The position numbers were made by a program, and so were the translations under genes. The notes below the pieces were generated by a model. The model was not told the origin of the DNA and ran no database searches. It saw only the letters and a program-made list of their open reading frames with translations. A stretch of 6,300 nt of DNA from assembly GCA_050697275.1 (NCBI GenBank), contig JBOGZI010000171.1, positions 1-6,300 on the forward strand. Reading direction: 5' to 3'. This DNA comes from JBOGZI01 sp050697275 (GTDB taxonomy: Bacteria; Actinomycetota; Thermoleophilia; Solirubrobacterales; 70-9). This document shows, piece after piece, positions 5,286 to 6,300 of the stretch (the stretch's first letter is position 1; every line of letters starts with the position of its first letter).

Positions 5286-6300
5286 ATGGTTGGAGAGCGA
5301 GTCCTGGGCAGATTCCTGATCGAGGAGAAGATCGGAAGCGGCGGCTTCGGCACCGTCTACAGGGCCTGGGACGAGCGCCTGCAGCGCCCGGTCGCGGTGA
5401 AGGCGATCGAGCGGCAGGAGGGCGCGCCGCGCGTCACCCGCGAGGCTCAGGCGGTCGCCCGGCTCGCCCACCGCAACATCGCCACCCTCTACGAGCTGGC
5501 CGCTCAGGGCAATCACGCCTTCCTCGTCTCCGAGCTGATCGAGGGGGAGACGGTGCGTGCTCTCGGCCGCCGCGGCGAGCTCACCGACCGGGTGGTGGCG
5601 GAGGTCGGTGCCGATGGGGCCGCGGCCCTGGCCCACGCGCACCGGCACGGGGTGGTCCACCGGGACGTGAAGCCCGAGAACATCCTGGTCGCGCCGGGGG
5701 AGGCGAAGCTGGTCGACTTCGGGATCGCCAGGATCTCCGGGGAGCGAAGCCTCACCGCGACCGGGGCGGTCGTCGGCACGCTCGCCTACATGGCGCCGGA
5801 GCAGGCCGACGGGCTGCGGCCGGGACCGGCCGCCGACGTCTACTCGCTGGCCCTGACCCTGTACGAATCCTTCTGCGGCGAGCACCCGCTGCTGCGCCAG
5901 GGCCCGGCGGCGACAGCTCGGGCGATCGGGGAACCGGTTCCGCCGCTCGGCGGCGTGCGGCTCGAGCTGCCCGAGCAGCTGACCGAGACGATCGACGCCT
6001 GCCTCGACCCGGACCCCGAGCGGCGCCCGCTCGCCTCCGAGCTCGAGGCGGCGCTCAACGCCCACGCCCCCCAGCTCGACGGAGCGCCTCTGCCGCCAGT
6101 CGAGGGCCCCGGGGAGGAGGGCCCGCCCCTCCGCCGTCCGCTTCCGCTCGCCCGCCTCGCGCCGGCGCTCGGGATAGGGGCGCTCACCGCCGTCGGCCTG
6201 ATCGCCTCGGCCGCGCCGGCGGTCCTACTCGCCGGGGCGCTCCTGGCCGGGGCGCTGGCGCTCGCCCGCCCGCGTCCCGCCCTGGCGATCGGGGCCGCCC
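5286..6300 (+). CDS. PknB-like Ser/Thr protein kinase, membrane-anchored, 3'-truncated by the window edge
   Basis: It transfers phosphate from ATP to Ser/Thr of proteins; substrates are unknown. 338 residues are visible with no stop. The kinase domain (about 10-258) is complete: glycine loop IGSGGFGTVY (16-25), VAVK with Lys39, helix-C Glu53, catalytic loop HRDVKPEN (125-132; Asp127, Asn132), DFG (144-146), MAPE (169-172), DVYS (184-187) and the late Arg247 of ERRP. Thr157 and Thr159 in SLTATGAVVGT align with the activation-loop autophosphorylation threonines of M. tuberculosis PknB (Thr171/Thr173), and the HRD arginine is present. So an active, phosphorylation-dependent kinase is expected. 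A Pro/Glu-rich linker (259-285) leads to a hydrophobic region from 291 on, with at least two helix-length segments (291-308, 309-328) and a third beginning near 331, so it is membrane-bound. The ATG at 5286 was chosen because GERVLGRF starts the domain as usual; in-frame GTGs at 5268 and 5280 are alternatives. It is divergent from the membrane-protein/pheA operon. Confidence 0.93.
   Translation, partial: MVGERVLGRFLIEEKIGSGGFGTVYRAWDERLQRPVAVKAIERQEGAPRVTREAQAVARLAHRNIATLYELAAQGNHAFLVSELIEGETVRALGRRGELTDRVVAEVGADGAAALAHAHRHGVVHRDVKPENILVAPGEAKLVDFGIARISGERSLTATGAVVGTLAYMAPEQADGLRPGPAADVYSLALTLYESFCGEHPLLRQGPAATARAIGEPVPPLGGVRLELPEQLTETIDACLDPDPERRPLASELEAALNAHAPQLDGAPLPPVEGPGEEGPPLRRPLPLARLAPALGIGALTAVGLIASAAPAVLLAGALLAGALALARPRPALAIGAA

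Noticed and set aside
5130..6065. Minus-strand open frame extending the membrane-protein gene to about 678 residues
   Set aside because: It is antisense to the kinase gene, whose full set of catalytic motifs is beyond doubt. The extra residues are Pro/Arg/Gly-rich without motifs, as expected from the shadow of a GC-rich gene. The start at 5129 gives a sensible membrane protein.
1..6300. Mobile element, CRISPR, restriction-modification, toxin-antitoxin or phage cassette
   Set aside because: No transposase, integrase, methylase, direct-repeat array, terminal inverted repeats or tRNA-end duplication was seen. The lone HNH protein has no such partners and base composition is even throughout.

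Overview
The window is GC-rich, densely coded chromosomal DNA. It looks like an actinobacterium, and I infer one of the deep-branching Thermoleophilia / Solirubrobacterales type. The reasons are strong G/C preference at third codon positions, several GTG starts, an actinobacterial-style HNH protein, a PknB-like Ser/Thr kinase, and a lysine/alanine-rich tail on GyrA. No rRNA, tRNA, CRISPR array, insertion sequence, phage gene or attachment site is visible. This reads as a core-genome region, not an accessory island.

Layout. Positions 1-2486 (+) hold the 3' nine-tenths of gyrA. The catalytic tyrosine, GyrA box, six-bladed C-terminal domain and an unusual acidic-then-basic tail are all present. 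Three genes then run on the minus strand toward gyrA. Reading in their own direction, they are a single-pass membrane protein with a CARDB-like outer domain (5129-4029), prephenate dehydratase pheA (4032-3160) and an HNH nuclease-family protein (3118-2483). The first two overlap by the four bases GTGA. The HNH gene follows pheA after 41 bases and appears to have its own promoter. gyrA and the HNH gene end on the same CTAG tetranucleotide. Positions 5286-6300 (+) hold a Ser/Thr protein kinase that runs off the right edge, divergent from the membrane-protein gene across a 156-bp intergenic region. That region carries an 18-bp interrupted palindrome.

How the genes relate. gyrA (DNA supercoiling) and pheA (phenylalanine synthesis) are housekeeping genes. 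The HNH protein has an intact zinc-finger nuclease core but no known physiological role that I can name. The membrane protein and the divergent membrane-anchored kinase share a control region and might form an envelope-sensing pair, which is inference only. I found no clear new multi-gene system. The points most worth following are the histone-H1-like GyrA tail, the translational coupling of pheA to an uncharacterised membrane protein, the palindrome between the divergent genes, and the apparently multi-pass C-terminus of the kinase.
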